A stretch of DNA of 64,000 nt, from positions 310,001-374,000 of the forward strand of contig JARBJD010000025.1 in NCBI GenBank assembly GCA_033064195.1, given 5' to 3'. This document shows positions 1 through 12,000 of the stretch, in pieces. How positions within the stretch are numbered: position 1 is the first letter of the stretch; each line of letters begins with the position of its first letter. The stretch comes from Blattamonas nauphoetae. Its lineage: Eukaryota > Preaxostyla > Oxymonadida. The notes beneath the pieces were generated by a model, which was not told the origin of the DNA, ran no database searches, and saw only the letters and a program-made list of their open reading frames with translations. Position numbers and translations under genes: made by a program.

Positions 1-541
1 TGCGTACGATTATGAGGATTTTGTGACTCAGAAGTTTCCTCTGAACAACACGGACATGACAAACATCTCCAAAACTGCGTTTGTCTTCCCCAAAGTTGAA
101 CTCTCCCGCTCGAACCTCAAATTTTCCACAAAAACTGGCGGCCAATCGAGTGACCTTGGAAACTATCTTCTTGCCAAATTCTCCTCCAAAACCAACTCCC
201 TGAGCGTCGCCGCTCTTCGCCAGCTGAAAGTGAGCATTGCACCTCGCTATCACACCGAAGACGCCGACGACAAGCTCATTCGCTGGGATGAAATGACGTG
301 GTACGTTGGAAGAATCGAGACGGAGATGAACGAAGGAGGAGTGATGATCAAACAATCGGGTCAGGCGGACTATGCAGTTGCAGCTGTTCCGCGAGCAAAT
401 GTGGGGATCAGTGGGGAGTACACAGTGAAGATGGAGTTCGGTGATCAGGTGAGATATGTCGGGTGTTTGTATTCTGGAGCACGAAAAACTGGTGCCTTCA
501 CATCGCTTGCTCTTCTGCTCGCTGTGCTGCTTGGATTCTAG
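1..541 (+). CDS. Surface protein, 3' part (paralogue of the 982-2421 gene)
   Basis: The frame is open from the left edge of the window to a TAG at 539-541, so the 5' end lies outside. About 179 residues are visible. They align along their whole length with the C-terminal part of the protein encoded at 982-2421: both share SRSNLK, SIAPRYHTE, DKLIRW, ETEMNEGGV and GISGEYTVKMEF. The chain ends in a hydrophobic stretch (LALLLAVLLGF) with nothing after it, which is how GPI-anchor signals look; a C-terminal membrane tail is the alternative. Function is unknown; a secreted, membrane-attached surface protein is inferred. It is convergent with its paralogue across a 440-bp spacer. The GTG at 23 is not needed as a start because coding homology continues upstream of it. 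Confidence 0.75.
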   Translation, partial: AYDYEDFVTQKFPLNNTDMTNISKTAFVFPKVELSRSNLKFSTKTGGQSSDLGNYLLAKFSSKTNSLSVAALRQLKVSIAPRYHTEDADDKLIRWDEMTWYVGRIETEMNEGGVMIKQSGQADYAVAAVPRANVGISGEYTVKMEFGDQVRYVGCLYSGARKTGAFTSLALLLAVLLGF

Positions 542-981
542 ACACTCACAACGATGAACTCCAAATCGTATTTCGGAGACTCTTGTCCCCTTTCAAGCTG
601 TGAGAATGTCGGATTAATCGCAAACGACAGACTCTTTTCTTTCGGTCATCTTTTCCCTCTCTCTCATTTCCATAATCCATGATTTCTTGACCGATTTAGA
701 CCCATTTTTAGAAACATTGGGAAGGTAAACTCTTCAAGTGAGTCGATCGCCCCTAAAATCGTGCTTGACTGTCCAAGACCATCATCCGCTGTTTCTCTAC
801 ACATCAAATCTCTTCAACTGTGTTAATTTACAAATAACAATCAGGAACATCACTCGTTCAACAGAAATGGGAATCACAGAATCTGGTTTACCGAAAGAGA
901 AAGTCGTGGAGGGAGAAGTCCCTCCGCGACGTCATAGTGAAAGTCAGTCTCAAAAATGAGAAATAGATCAGTCAACGAGCG
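542..981. other. Spacer between convergent paralogues, no gene seen
   Basis: This is the 3' flank shared by two tail-to-tail genes. A 73-codon frame at 738-959 has no recognisable similarity and begins at a non-ATG codon. I see no repeat or RNA gene. Confidence 0.5.
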
Positions 982-2421
982 TTAGAATCCAAGCAGCACA
1001 GCGACCAGAACAGCAAGCGATGCGAAGGCAACTGTCTTTCGTGTTCCAGAATACAAACACCCAGCATAGCTCACAGCGCCATTGAACTCCATCTTCACGG
1101 TGTATTCCCCACTGATCCCCACCTTTGCACGAGGAACAGCTGCCACTGCTTTACCACCTTGTCCCGATTGTGTGATCGTCACTCCCCCTTCGTTCATCTC
1201 CGTCTCGATTGATCCGACGTAAAACGTCATCTCGCGCCAGCGAATCAACTTGTCTTCAACTTCTTCGGTGTGATAGCGAGGCGCAATGCTCACTTTCATT
1301 TGCTGAAGGATTTCGACATTCAGGGAGTTGTGTTCGGACGTGAACGTGGCGAGAAGTTGGTCTCCAGCGTCGTTCAGCTTGCCGTTTGATTTGGAGCTCA
1401 TTTTGAGGTTCGAGCGAGAGATGGCAACTTCAGGGAACTGAAACTCGTTCGATTTGATAGTTTTCACGTCTGTTTTGTTCAGACGAAACACCTTGTCTTT
1501 GTCATCTGAATCATACGCAGCACACTTGTCAGTGAAATGGAAGTCCAGAGGGTACTGCTCAATTGACACGATTTTGCGGTTCCAGTCCGTCAGTACGTTT
1601 CCAGCTCCAATAATATTGATGTTGAATGTTTCTGTGGTTGAATTTGGTATCATACAATAGACACCCTTCGGGACAAGGCTCGTCCGTGATGTCATGTTCA
1701 CGTGATAAAGCGTAACGCTCGATTTCTCAATGTCGATGTCCTTAAGAATCAGAACACCAAGTTCTGGATCAAGGACGGCCAAGTTCATGAGTGATGATAA
1801 CATATTCGGGATGACCAACGCTCCTTTCTCAACGACGATCGCTGCCGATTTCAGATCCCATTCTTCCGTTTTGAACTTCGGCGTCAGCTTCGTTAATTTT
1901 GTGGTCGTCGGAACTTCAAGTGGGTGCACGACAAGCGCGGACATCAGTTCAAGGATACCATACTGTTCCACACGAAACACATACTCCTTCTTTACGCCGC
2001 CTGGAGTGCGAGACGTGGAGATGTGAAAAAAGTTGGTTGTTGATGAGAGATAGAGGTGCATATACGCATTGGATGTGCCTTTGAGCACAATTGTTCCGTG
2101 GCCTGTCAGACCATAGTGATCTGCATTGCGGCTGATGGAATGGTCGTCGACTGTCATCATGTAATCGATATCTTCAGCTGGCGATTTTTTGAAAGGATCA
2201 GCATTCGAATCGAATGTAACTTCGCCAATCAGTTCGGCGTGACCTTGAATAGCAATGTCGGTAACATGTGTCCACTTTGCGTGTTTAACTGCAATGTCCA
2301 GCGAATGACAAGGCGATTTTTCTTCGATGCAAGTCTTGCTCTTCCCACCGTACTCAAGGAAGAGAACATCATCATCGTCTTCGGCCGAGAAAACAAACGT
2401 GGCAAGGAGGAGGAGAATCAT
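982..2421 (-). CDS. Secreted, probably GPI-anchored surface protein
   Basis: The first ATG of the open frame is at 2421 (an upstream TTG at 2427 is ignored) and opens with a clear signal peptide, MILLLLATFVFSA, followed by an acidic patch and the motif C-x5-C-HSLDIAVKHA. That motif resembles the opening of protist pectin-lyase-fold surface proteins. The mature chain has several N-glycosylation sequons (NMTS, NSTT, NKTD). It ends in a hydrophobic tail (FASLAVLVAVLLGF) with no cytoplasmic residues, as in GPI-anchored proteins. About 479 residues. No catalytic motif is seen, so the role (surface coat, adhesion or glycan binding) is inference. The last third is closely related to the gene entering at the left edge, which points to an inverted duplication. 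Confidence 0.8.
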   Translation of the reverse strand: MILLLLATFVFSAEDDDDVLFLEYGGKSKTCIEEKSPCHSLDIAVKHAKWTHVTDIAIQGHAELIGEVTFDSNADPFKKSPAEDIDYMMTVDDHSISRNADHYGLTGHGTIVLKGTSNAYMHLYLSSTTNFFHISTSRTPGGVKKEYVFRVEQYGILELMSALVVHPLEVPTTTKLTKLTPKFKTEEWDLKSAAIVVEKGALVIPNMLSSLMNLAVLDPELGVLILKDIDIEKSSVTLYHVNMTSRTSLVPKGVYCMIPNSTTETFNINIIGAGNVLTDWNRKIVSIEQYPLDFHFTDKCAAYDSDDKDKVFRLNKTDVKTIKSNEFQFPEVAISRSNLKMSSKSNGKLNDAGDQLLATFTSEHNSLNVEILQQMKVSIAPRYHTEEVEDKLIRWREMTFYVGSIETEMNEGGVTITQSGQGGKAVAAVPRAKVGISGEYTVKMEFNGAVSYAGCLYSGTRKTVAFASLAVLVAVLLGF

Positions 2422-3090
2422 GATCAAATAGTGAGTAGTGATGGATGTTGAATGAGTTTAACTGTAACCCATATTTTGACCAAAACCATGGTTTAGACTC
2501 GAAATGGTCAGTCTTCTTGTTTCACATGGCATGATGCTTCGATGTCTCAGATATTATGATTATAAGCACAGTCTGCATCAATGAAGGTGATTTGATGTCA
2601 ATGTGAGTCAGGCATGAGATCATGCCATAACGCGTGTTAAGTTATTCCAACCCAAACTGTTTGGCTATTGAGTTAGCATCCGTCCATGTGCATATTGCCT
2701 CTCCTTTCATCGAGATCTCCTCGAGAACTCGAGCCTCTCCCAGTTTTTCCACCTTGTCTGAACTTTCTCGGACTGAAGTTCATTTTCTCTCTCTACATGT
2801 TCTTCCTGTTCGTCAACAATCTTATACTGCTCTTATGCCACTAGATTTCCTTCTTCTTCTTTTCATTTTCTCTTCTCCCCTCTCCTTGGGTTCAAATATT
2901 GTCATCTTTCATCTCGCCTCCCCACTACTCTCGTTTTTGCCTCATCGAATCTCAATCTTCGTCGATGAATCTTTTTAATGTGTGTGAAAAGCATGAGGGT
3001 CTTTTCGAATTGAGGAAGCAGGCTTTGACAATTAAACCGTTGATCAATGGGACCACGTTTTTTTATTTTTTCTGTGAATCTGGCTCCAAC
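2422..3090. other. Divergent intergenic region upstream of SPAG17
   Basis: This stretch separates the divergent surface-protein gene and SPAG17. It is pyrimidine-rich on the plus strand. An in-frame ATG at 2965 lies upstream of the chosen SPAG17 start and could extend that protein by 42 residues; I see no similarity supporting the extension. Nothing else was recognised. Confidence 0.4.
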
Positions 3091-6000
3091 ATGGCGGAAC
3101 CGTTCATCCTTCTCGGGGAAGGATCGAATGTTGCCATCTCAAACATTGTAACACGTCTGTCCTCTCCTCACAATCTGTCAATGACAATCATTGACTTTCA
3201 TCCACAAAAGCCGAAGGTATCCCAAACATTATTCAACCAACTTCATTTTTCTTGTTCTGTCATTCAGAATACAGACGTTGTGCAGTCTTCTGAATCAACA
3301 ATCAGACATACTGACGAAACTCTTGATGACTTTGACACCGACCTTGAAGCATGCTTAAGTGCCATCAAATCCTTCATAAACTCCCAATCATCGGTGTGTT
3401 CGTTGATTATCTTCATTTCAAACTAATTATCCCCCTCTTATAATCTCTCTTCACAGACAACCATTCAACAGCCCAAGACCAAATCGACCGTAGCCACCTC
3501 GAAGAAACCTGCAAAGGAGCCGAAACTTGCATCTTCAGCTTCGAAAGCTATCATCTCTTCACAATTTCAACAATCACCGACTGATCTTGCGACACTTCAA
3601 GAATCTGAGATCAACACTCGAAGACAGACGATCATCGTTCTCCACTTTCCCGCATCTACCAAAGCTCTTGCGACTTTCAGACAGTCACTAATGGACATAT
3701 CATTGAATTTGTCCGGAATTATCAACTTTTATCACGTTCCCCACGTTCCACCAAACTTTCAATCACTCGCCTCCAATTCATACACAACAGAACTATTCCC
3801 TGCCCTTCCTCTTGTTCCAACTGGAGGAGAGTCAACCGCTAAACCAAAAGCCACAGGCATAGCACCTTCGAAGGATGGCGGAAAGGGGGCCTCAACCAAG
3901 GCACCTGCCCAACCGTTTTCTCTCTCCCAACAAGCCCAAGAACTCCTGAAGAAGCCTGTTCAGGACACAAGTGCCCTCGGATGGTCAGTTCTGGACAGTT
4001 TCACTGACTATGGGGATGGAAAAGCAACTCTTTTCGACCAACTTTACGCCTTCATCGAATCGCGAACGGAAGGACCGTCAGGTCTTGACGAGCTGACATT
4101 TGTCTTCCAGCTCTTCCTTCTTGAGATTGTTGATGGTGTCGAACTTGATAATGAGGTGCAACCGGCCCAACATCCAATGGAGATCAATCAATCCATGGTT
4201 GGTTTGGAAAAAGTCGGCGATAAATTATCAGCAGATTCAGACACTACAAAAGATGGGCTAACCTCAATTCTTCGTTTTTGTCCAGTTCTGCCAGCGTTAC
4301 CACGACCGTCGTTGACGTCAAAAGATCGGCCGACCATTCTCTATCGAGCGAAAAATGGGGATGAACTTGTCAACGAAATCGTTGAGGGCATTAATAAAGA
4401 GCTCGACCGCCGGAAAGAAGAGGATGATATCAAGAAAGACATACTCCAGGAATTGCGGAAAGAAATTGGCCAAAAAGCTGCGAACCCCCAGCCACTACAA
4501 AGTGATGAAACCGAACCTTCCGGTGCTACCGCCAATGAATCATCTGATAAAACGAGTATAAAGCCGGATCGATGGGGCAATGCCTCGAGACCACCTTTCA
4601 ATGGGAACAGCACCTGGTTTGGGAATTCACGACAATATATGAAAGGCAGTGAGGCAGGAAAAGAAGACCAAAAAAGAAATACATCAATCGACACCGGAAA
4701 AGAAACAGATATCGAACGAACAGAAGCTGAAATCCTCCACTCTCTTCTCACGTCACTCCAAAATGCGAACCATAACACCGTTCGACCAACAAACTCCCGC
4801 CACGCTTCCCGAATCAAAGCCAAAATCCAAAACACTTCCAAACACTCCTCCCCAACTCGCCCAAAACAACCTGCCAACGCCCAACCCAAAACACAACAAA
4901 CGTTCGACCTCGCCAGCCACTCCAGTTTTGGTGTCGGCGAATCTCGAAGTCCATCGATGGCGTCCCTACCAGGGATTGGTGGGAAGCAGAAAGAAAGCTG
5001 GAAAACGACAGTTCTTCGTTTGGCGAATCAAAAGAATCGAAATTCAGAAAACACGCCAATCAAATCAAACGATCACACTGCCGAATCAAGTCCTCGTTCA
5101 GTTCAGAGCCAGAAATCGAGAGGAAAGCATCGAGCGACCATGTCGCTTGGTGGGACTCGATATGGACACGTTCAGAGGCAGACAGTGGCACAGAAGAAGG
5201 ATCAGACGAGAGATGAACAACTTGACGCTGCGGCGTCGTTTCTCGTTGAGTTTCCTCCAAAATTGTTGAATTCTGACGAAACTGTCCTCATTCCATCGTT
5301 CATCCGGAAGACAAGAATGTCTTTAAGAGAAGCTGTGTCGTTTGGGGGAAGTGGGAAGGGTTTGGGGAAGAGGAAAGAGGAAAGGAAGGAGGTTGTTGAA
5401 GTTTACATGTCGATGCTCAACAAAATGGATGGACAGGCAACAGACCTCTTCCAACCAGCCACTGTTCTTGAGGCAGCCTCGTTCATCTCAGCATTCGCTC
5501 CCAGCGCTGATTCTGCACTCACTCCACTCACTCTCCCTCTCCCACTCTCCCCAACCGCTGATCGACCATCAATCAACACTTCACAATCCACAATCAATTC
5601 CATCATCGCCTCTCGAAGACAATTCTACTCGCCCACTCCAAACTCCATTTTCTCGTCACCAAACGATTTTGGGTTTGGGACAGTCAGACATCAAGTTTTT
5701 GGGACGACAGCTGAGAATCCACTCGGTGTGGTTGGGGCGAACGAGTTGAGTGTGAAAATGGCGAATTGTGGAATCGGAAACATGGAAGTGTTTGTGTTTC
5801 CATCAATCGCAGGGATGACACAGCAAATCCAGCAACTTCAGAACTTCTTTAGCAGTTCGGTGCAATCTTCCAAGTTGAAAAAGGAGGAAGAGCGAGGAAA
5901 ACGGTCAGCGACTGCCATTCAAGCTCTCCAGACACTCCCCTCCCAATCATTCACATCCCAAAACACTCCAAACCAGGCACCGACGCTCACACCGAACTTG

Positions 6001-9000
6001 GAGCCGCCGAGCAAGTCTTTGTCGCCTCTGCCGCAGTCTCGACAGACCCAGAAACGGAAAAGCATCTCTCCTGCTCGTGGTCCGACGCTGATGACACAAG
6101 AAACACTCATCGTGCACGCTCCAAGCTTTGTGTTTGACAATCTGATTTCAGCTTTCTCATTCGTCACATCTCCACTCGCTTTTCACACTTTCACTGGGCT
6201 TGTTCAACAGCAGAAGAGACAATACTCGGATGCGAAAATGGGACGCTGTGCTTGGATGACGAATCAGTTCACAACGACGAGTGTGGTTCAGCAGATCAAC
6301 ATGTCGAATGGCGTCTCGTTCCCTCTCCAGGCAGCCGTGAATGCGAATCAGTTGTCGTCGTCGATCTTTCTCCCGATTCTTGTCATCCCAAACGCAGAAA
6401 GTCAGAACTCCTCTTCGCTTCTCTCATCCAACCCTCCATCACCTTTCATCGTCCACCTCTCCCAGTCTCCATCACTGACCAATTTCAAGGCTCTGATTCT
6501 CAACACTGCCGAAGCTGTTCGTATGGCGACGAAAGACATGAAGAAAGTGGCTGCGATGAGTGCTGTTGCCTTCCCAAACATTCCACGCCCTCCCGACATG
6601 CTCACACTCAACGACATCAGCGGTGACTTCGCCGAAATTCGTGGATTTCTGAAATTTGCGACAGAAGAAGTTCTTTCCGGAATTCTGAAAGACAATTCGT
6701 TGAGTTTTCTTCCAAAGAATCAAAATGATGGACCGATTGAAACCGCACTTCCCTCTCCTCACTCCGAAACCAACGAAGGCATGCCTGGAGACGAGTATAG
6801 TTTGGGACGAAGAGATAACAACATGCCTGAAGTCGCTTCTGGACCGGTGGAGGTCGGAGAGAAGCGGGAAGCGAAGGAAGGCGTTGAAAACAGCGCTTTG
6901 TTTCGTGTTCTGCTTTGTGCTGCATTTTCGGAGATGTTGTGCTCGAACACAGCACAACTGGACAACATGCACGTGTCTCCATCTCGTTCAACGATGTCGG
7001 GTCGTCAATTCGTTCCTGTCAAGTTCTTCTCTTCTCTGATGGGATTGTCTCCACAAAGTCAGTCACCTGTGTCGCCCACTTGGCATACTCCCGAACCTGG
7101 TTCAGCGACACCCATGTCATTCAGCAACTCCTCACTCAATCTCTCTCTTCCATCTCCCATCGAACAAGTCAACAAACGCGTGCTCGGCTCGTTTTTGTTC
7201 ATCTCACACAACTCCAATTCTGTCGGAGAGAACTCGCCTGTCGCTGGAGGTGACAGAAGACCTCCCGGTATGCTTCAACGAAGAAAGACAGTCTCCTCAC
7301 TTCGCTCGGCATCTGATTCTCTCGCGTCAACAGAGGCATTGGCCAGCAATCTGAACAACATCAATTTTGTTGGGTTTCCGCATGGAGTTGGATGGGATGG
7401 CGAGTTGATGGAAGCGCAAGTCGAAGCCGCCTCGCCTTCCAAACTGCGACGAAAAAGCATGTTCAGTCTGATGACAAACAACGACAACACGAAGACCACA
7501 CTGTTTAGCTCCCTTTCTCAACAGTCCCCCACTTCACCACAGACAAACGACTCGTTCCCACAACTTCGAGCTGTCTACGCTCCACCTGTCGTCGATCCAA
7601 GCGAGTATCGCGTGACAGAACACCACTCGCCGGAAGTGTTGGGGAGAATTCTGTCACATCTGATGCTGTTTGACTTGCCGGTTCGAACGATGTATTTTCC
7701 AGCAGATGATTCATTGTTGGTGGCGATTGGGAGTGTTGGGGAGAAGGAGGGACAAAGCGGGATCGATCGCGTGTATTGGGCGAGAAGCGCGCTGGATCAC
7801 GAAAGAGTCCAGAAGATGAAAAGACGATGGGAAGCGAATTCTCAGGCAATTCGAAGAAACAGCATGGAGTCCCGCATTTCCTCTGTTCCCTCAACTCCTG
7901 TCATGACCCCCTCGACAAAACAACGCAATTCCCAAGCCGCCCACAACCGAACCAAGTCCACTCTTTCCATGGCTCCATTGCTTGATGGGACACCCACTCC
8001 AGATCGGTCATTCTCACCCACAGGGAATGGTACAGACACGCCGCAACAAAAGCCTGCGTTGATTGCTCGTGCTACCATCCACCCAAAATTCACGCTCCCC
8101 ACTTTTCGGAGACCAACACCAATTGTCGAACAGTTTTCGTCGTTTGCGTCTCCTCGTGCTCAGGTGACACTGAAGAGCACACTGCAAAGAGTGGGGAAGA
8201 ATGTGGAAGCTTCGGTGATTGCCATTCATCGACGAGGACACGTCTTCAGCTTGAGGAAGAGGGGAGTGTTGGCTGTTCTTTCTCAACTCCCTCCCATCGA
8301 ACTGAGTGCAGAGACGCAGGAAATCTTGTTAGACGAAATGAAAGAAAAATTTGGGGAGGAGAAGACAGACACCAGCGATCTGGAATCAATTCTTCGTTCC
8401 GCAATCTTCAACCGAACCCCACTCACACCTTCTCTCACAGCATTCGTGGAGTGTTTATCAGAAATTGCTGACACCGTTCCAATGAGCTTCGTGAACTCGT
8501 CTTATTCAGCCGCTGTGAATCAATTGCTTGAGACCGAGAAACTGATCTCGGAGAGACCTGTGGAAGAGGTTAAGGAGGATGTGAAAGGAAAGGATAAAGG
8601 AAAGGCAAAAGACAAACAACCGGAAAAACTCGGAGTTTCGGAGAAAAAAGAAAAATTGGCAAAGTTTTGTGAAAATCTTCCAACACTTCCACCTCTCGCC
8701 GCTCGCACTGATTCTCCGACTTCATCTCCCTCCATTCCAAGCTCCCCGTCAACCAAAATGAAGAGTCGACAGCCATCTTCAGCTCTTCTCCAAGCATCGA
8801 CGAGTCAGCATGCATCAACCACTGATCTTCATGCATCCACACCCCAATCGTCGATCATCCCATTCCCTCTCCTTCCCAACCCTCTCACTGATCCAACATT
8901 GATCAAATCTTCTTTTCAATTCTCTCCTCTCATCCATTCCCTCGTCAGAATGCTCTCATCCCCAGCACTCTCCAAACAACCACTCTCCACATTCGCCAAA

Positions 9001-12000
9001 GCTTTCACAAAGACATTCGAATCACTCACATCTCTCCAGCTCTCCTCTTTCGATTATTCGACCATCAACATCTCCAACAAGTCCCTCATCGACCTCTCAC
9101 TCCTTCCAACTGAGAACGAAGATTTCATGCGCTCTGCATTCGTTGCCAATCAGTTCTCGCAGTCCAGTTTGAACAAACTCACTCCATCTGCCGATGTTGC
9201 TTACCATCTTCGCAGAATTATGAAGAATCCACTTCAAGCGCTGTTTTCGACTGTATTGAGAAGGAATCTGATCAACAACGACACTGTGAATGCTCTACAG
9301 GGCGGAGGAAAGGAGAAAGAAGAGGAGAAGAAAGGAGGAAAGTTAGAGAGAAACGGGAGCATGTCAGATCCATCGTCCTTCTCTCGTCTCCCATCCACTT
9401 CCCAACCCGTCCAGATCAAATTCACCACCCCACCTCACTTCACATCCTCCTTCAATGACAGAACCACCGCTTCCATGCGAATCCATGGCGTCGTCTCAAA
9501 CAAGAAGACTCCAACCTGCTCTGGTGGTCTGGAAGTGTCGTATTCGACGAACGATGGAGTGACAGTGGCTGTATGCTGCACAACTGGCCGTGTCAAATTG
9601 AATCATCATGCTGTTCCATGTCAAGAAGGAGAGAAGAGCACTTTGGACGATCGGAAAGTGATTTTGAGTTCGGAGTTGAGGAAGAAGAGAGAAGACACTG
9701 TCAGAATTGTTGTCGATGCCGCTCGTCGATTTGCAGCGAAGAAAGCAGAGACTGATCTTGAACGATTCCGAAAGAATGAGACAGTTTGTGGAATGAAGAG
9801 AAAAGAAGAGATCCCAGAGACAATTCCAAAAGGCAAGCCAGCTGTGAAAGAACCAACGAAGAAAGGAGCTGCTGAGAAAGATCCTCAACCAGCAAACGAA
9901 CCATCTCCATCAACTTGGAGTTCGGAAGAGAAAGAGTGCTTCCGACGCTGTTTCACACTCCACTTCTCTCAAATCATCCGAAAAACAGAATCAGCGCTGT
10001 TGTCTCTTCCACCAGAAGTGACCGAACAGCTCTCTGTTGACTCTGTGGAAGGCGAGGAAGGGCAAACCAACCAGATTTCCCGAACCGTGCATGGCGCAGC
10101 TCCAGCTCCCGTCCGAACCGCCTCATCATCTTTCGTCCTCTCCCGCAATCCCTCCATCAACATCCCATCCGAACTCCGTCCCTTCATCTCCTCTCCTCTC
10201 CCCACCCTCTTCCCACACACTCCGTTTTTCGAGACGGAGAGAATCATTGTCGGGATGGGTTCGTGCATTGTGAAGAGCTCGTCCGGAACAGTCGGAATCA
10301 TGATGCCGAATGGAGATGTGAGTGTGTGCAACGGAGACGAATGGATGACACTCAACGAATCTGGCGAGTCCACTGCTCGTCCTCTCTTCAGCGTTCCAAT
10401 CGTCCCGGAAGACGCTGTGAGCGAGGAGGATCGGATGGTCAAGGAGTGTTTTGATGGGATTGTGTTCCCAGCGGAAATTGTGGTGGACTCGAGCGAGGAG
10501 ATGGTTGGGGAGGACGAAGAAGCGCCTCAACCGCTTCATTCTGACGACTCAAATGAACCTTCAAGCACACAACGGACCAAACTCACCAAAACCATCCAAA
10601 CACTCCCATCGAGATTCCCATGTCCTGCTTCGTCTCTCATCGCTCCCTCCTCCGAATCGTGTTCACTCACTCCCAACACCATCCTCTCTCTCCCAAAAGC
10701 CCAAACTGTCACAGTTTCAAACTCCGAAGCGAAAGGAACGATCCTCACGCGCGCAGATGGAGTGATGGTGATCCAACACAACACAGGCGAGAGAATCGTA
10801 CATCATTCAGACGGAACTCGCATCTCACACACCTTCGCGTTTGCTGATGACGAAGCCCTTCTCACTGAATATGAAGCAAAGTCTGGTTGGGTTGTTCCGA
10901 TGAAAGCGATCGTCTGCGTGGAACATCAGAACTCGCCGAGGGTTGTCGTTCATTTGGTGAATAAGTCGATTGGACAGCTGTTCAGAAGCGAGGCAGCTGT
11001 GAAAGCGACGTCGAACTGGGTGAGAGAGAAAGTCGTCGTTCACATGGCGGATGGTGCTGTGTTGGAATGGATCGAGGCGACGCAGAAAGTTGTGTTGAGC
11101 AAGCCAGACAACACTCATCTTCATTTCACAAACACTGGAAATGTTTCTGTGTTTGTCGAACATCCCTCTCGTCCGATCCCTTCAGCCATGGGACCGACGT
11201 TTCGTCTTCCTCTTCTCCACTTCAACTCAAACGACGGAGCTGTCACTGTTCGACCTTCGAAACGTGCTCAGCCGATCTCAGCACCAGCAAGCCAGCCGTC
11301 GAGCGTGGCCAATGTCGTTCAAACAGCGACAGAACTCCCAACAATCGTTCCGCCTTCATTTCCTTCGAAAACCGACCCACACTCAGAACCCTCTCCTTCG
11401 TCAATACCACCTCCTCCCTCGATCACCACAACGAGTCCGCCCAGCCTTGTCCCAACACCTCCTCCCACAATGTCGAAGAAGCCACTCACTGCACGTCGGA
11501 TCTTCTTCATGTCGGTGGATGGAACAAGTCAGTGGTTGATCTCAAGAAACATGCGAACAGCCGCTCCTGTCGGCAGAGTAGCTGGAGCGTTCAATCCTGT
11601 TCAGTTTGGACAGACGAAAATGGGAGGTGAGGGGAAGACACAGAAGAATGAGAAAGAGGCGCTTGTTGAGAGTATTCTGTCGACGAGCGGGATGGAAGAC
11701 AGGGATTCGTTGGAGTTTATGGAAAAACGATTGAAAGAGATGAAGCAGATGAAAGAACATCGCGAAGAGAAGGAATTGGAAGCTCTCCGAAAGCTCAAAC
11801 GTGTTGCCCAAATCCAGAAAAATAAGGAACAATCAGGAATTGCAGGAATCACCATCGAACCATCGCAGCTGCCAGGCCAACAGACAACACCAAATAACGA
11901 CGCATCCACGCTCTCCCCTCAACCGTACCAAGTGTCAGCAAGAGACGACGATTCACCTCTCCCGCTCTCTCTCGCTGATCAACGCTGGGTCGCTCGTCTG

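Noticed and set aside
738-959. 73-codon frame between the convergent surface genes
   Set aside because: Non-ATG start, no similarity, and no signal or membrane features.
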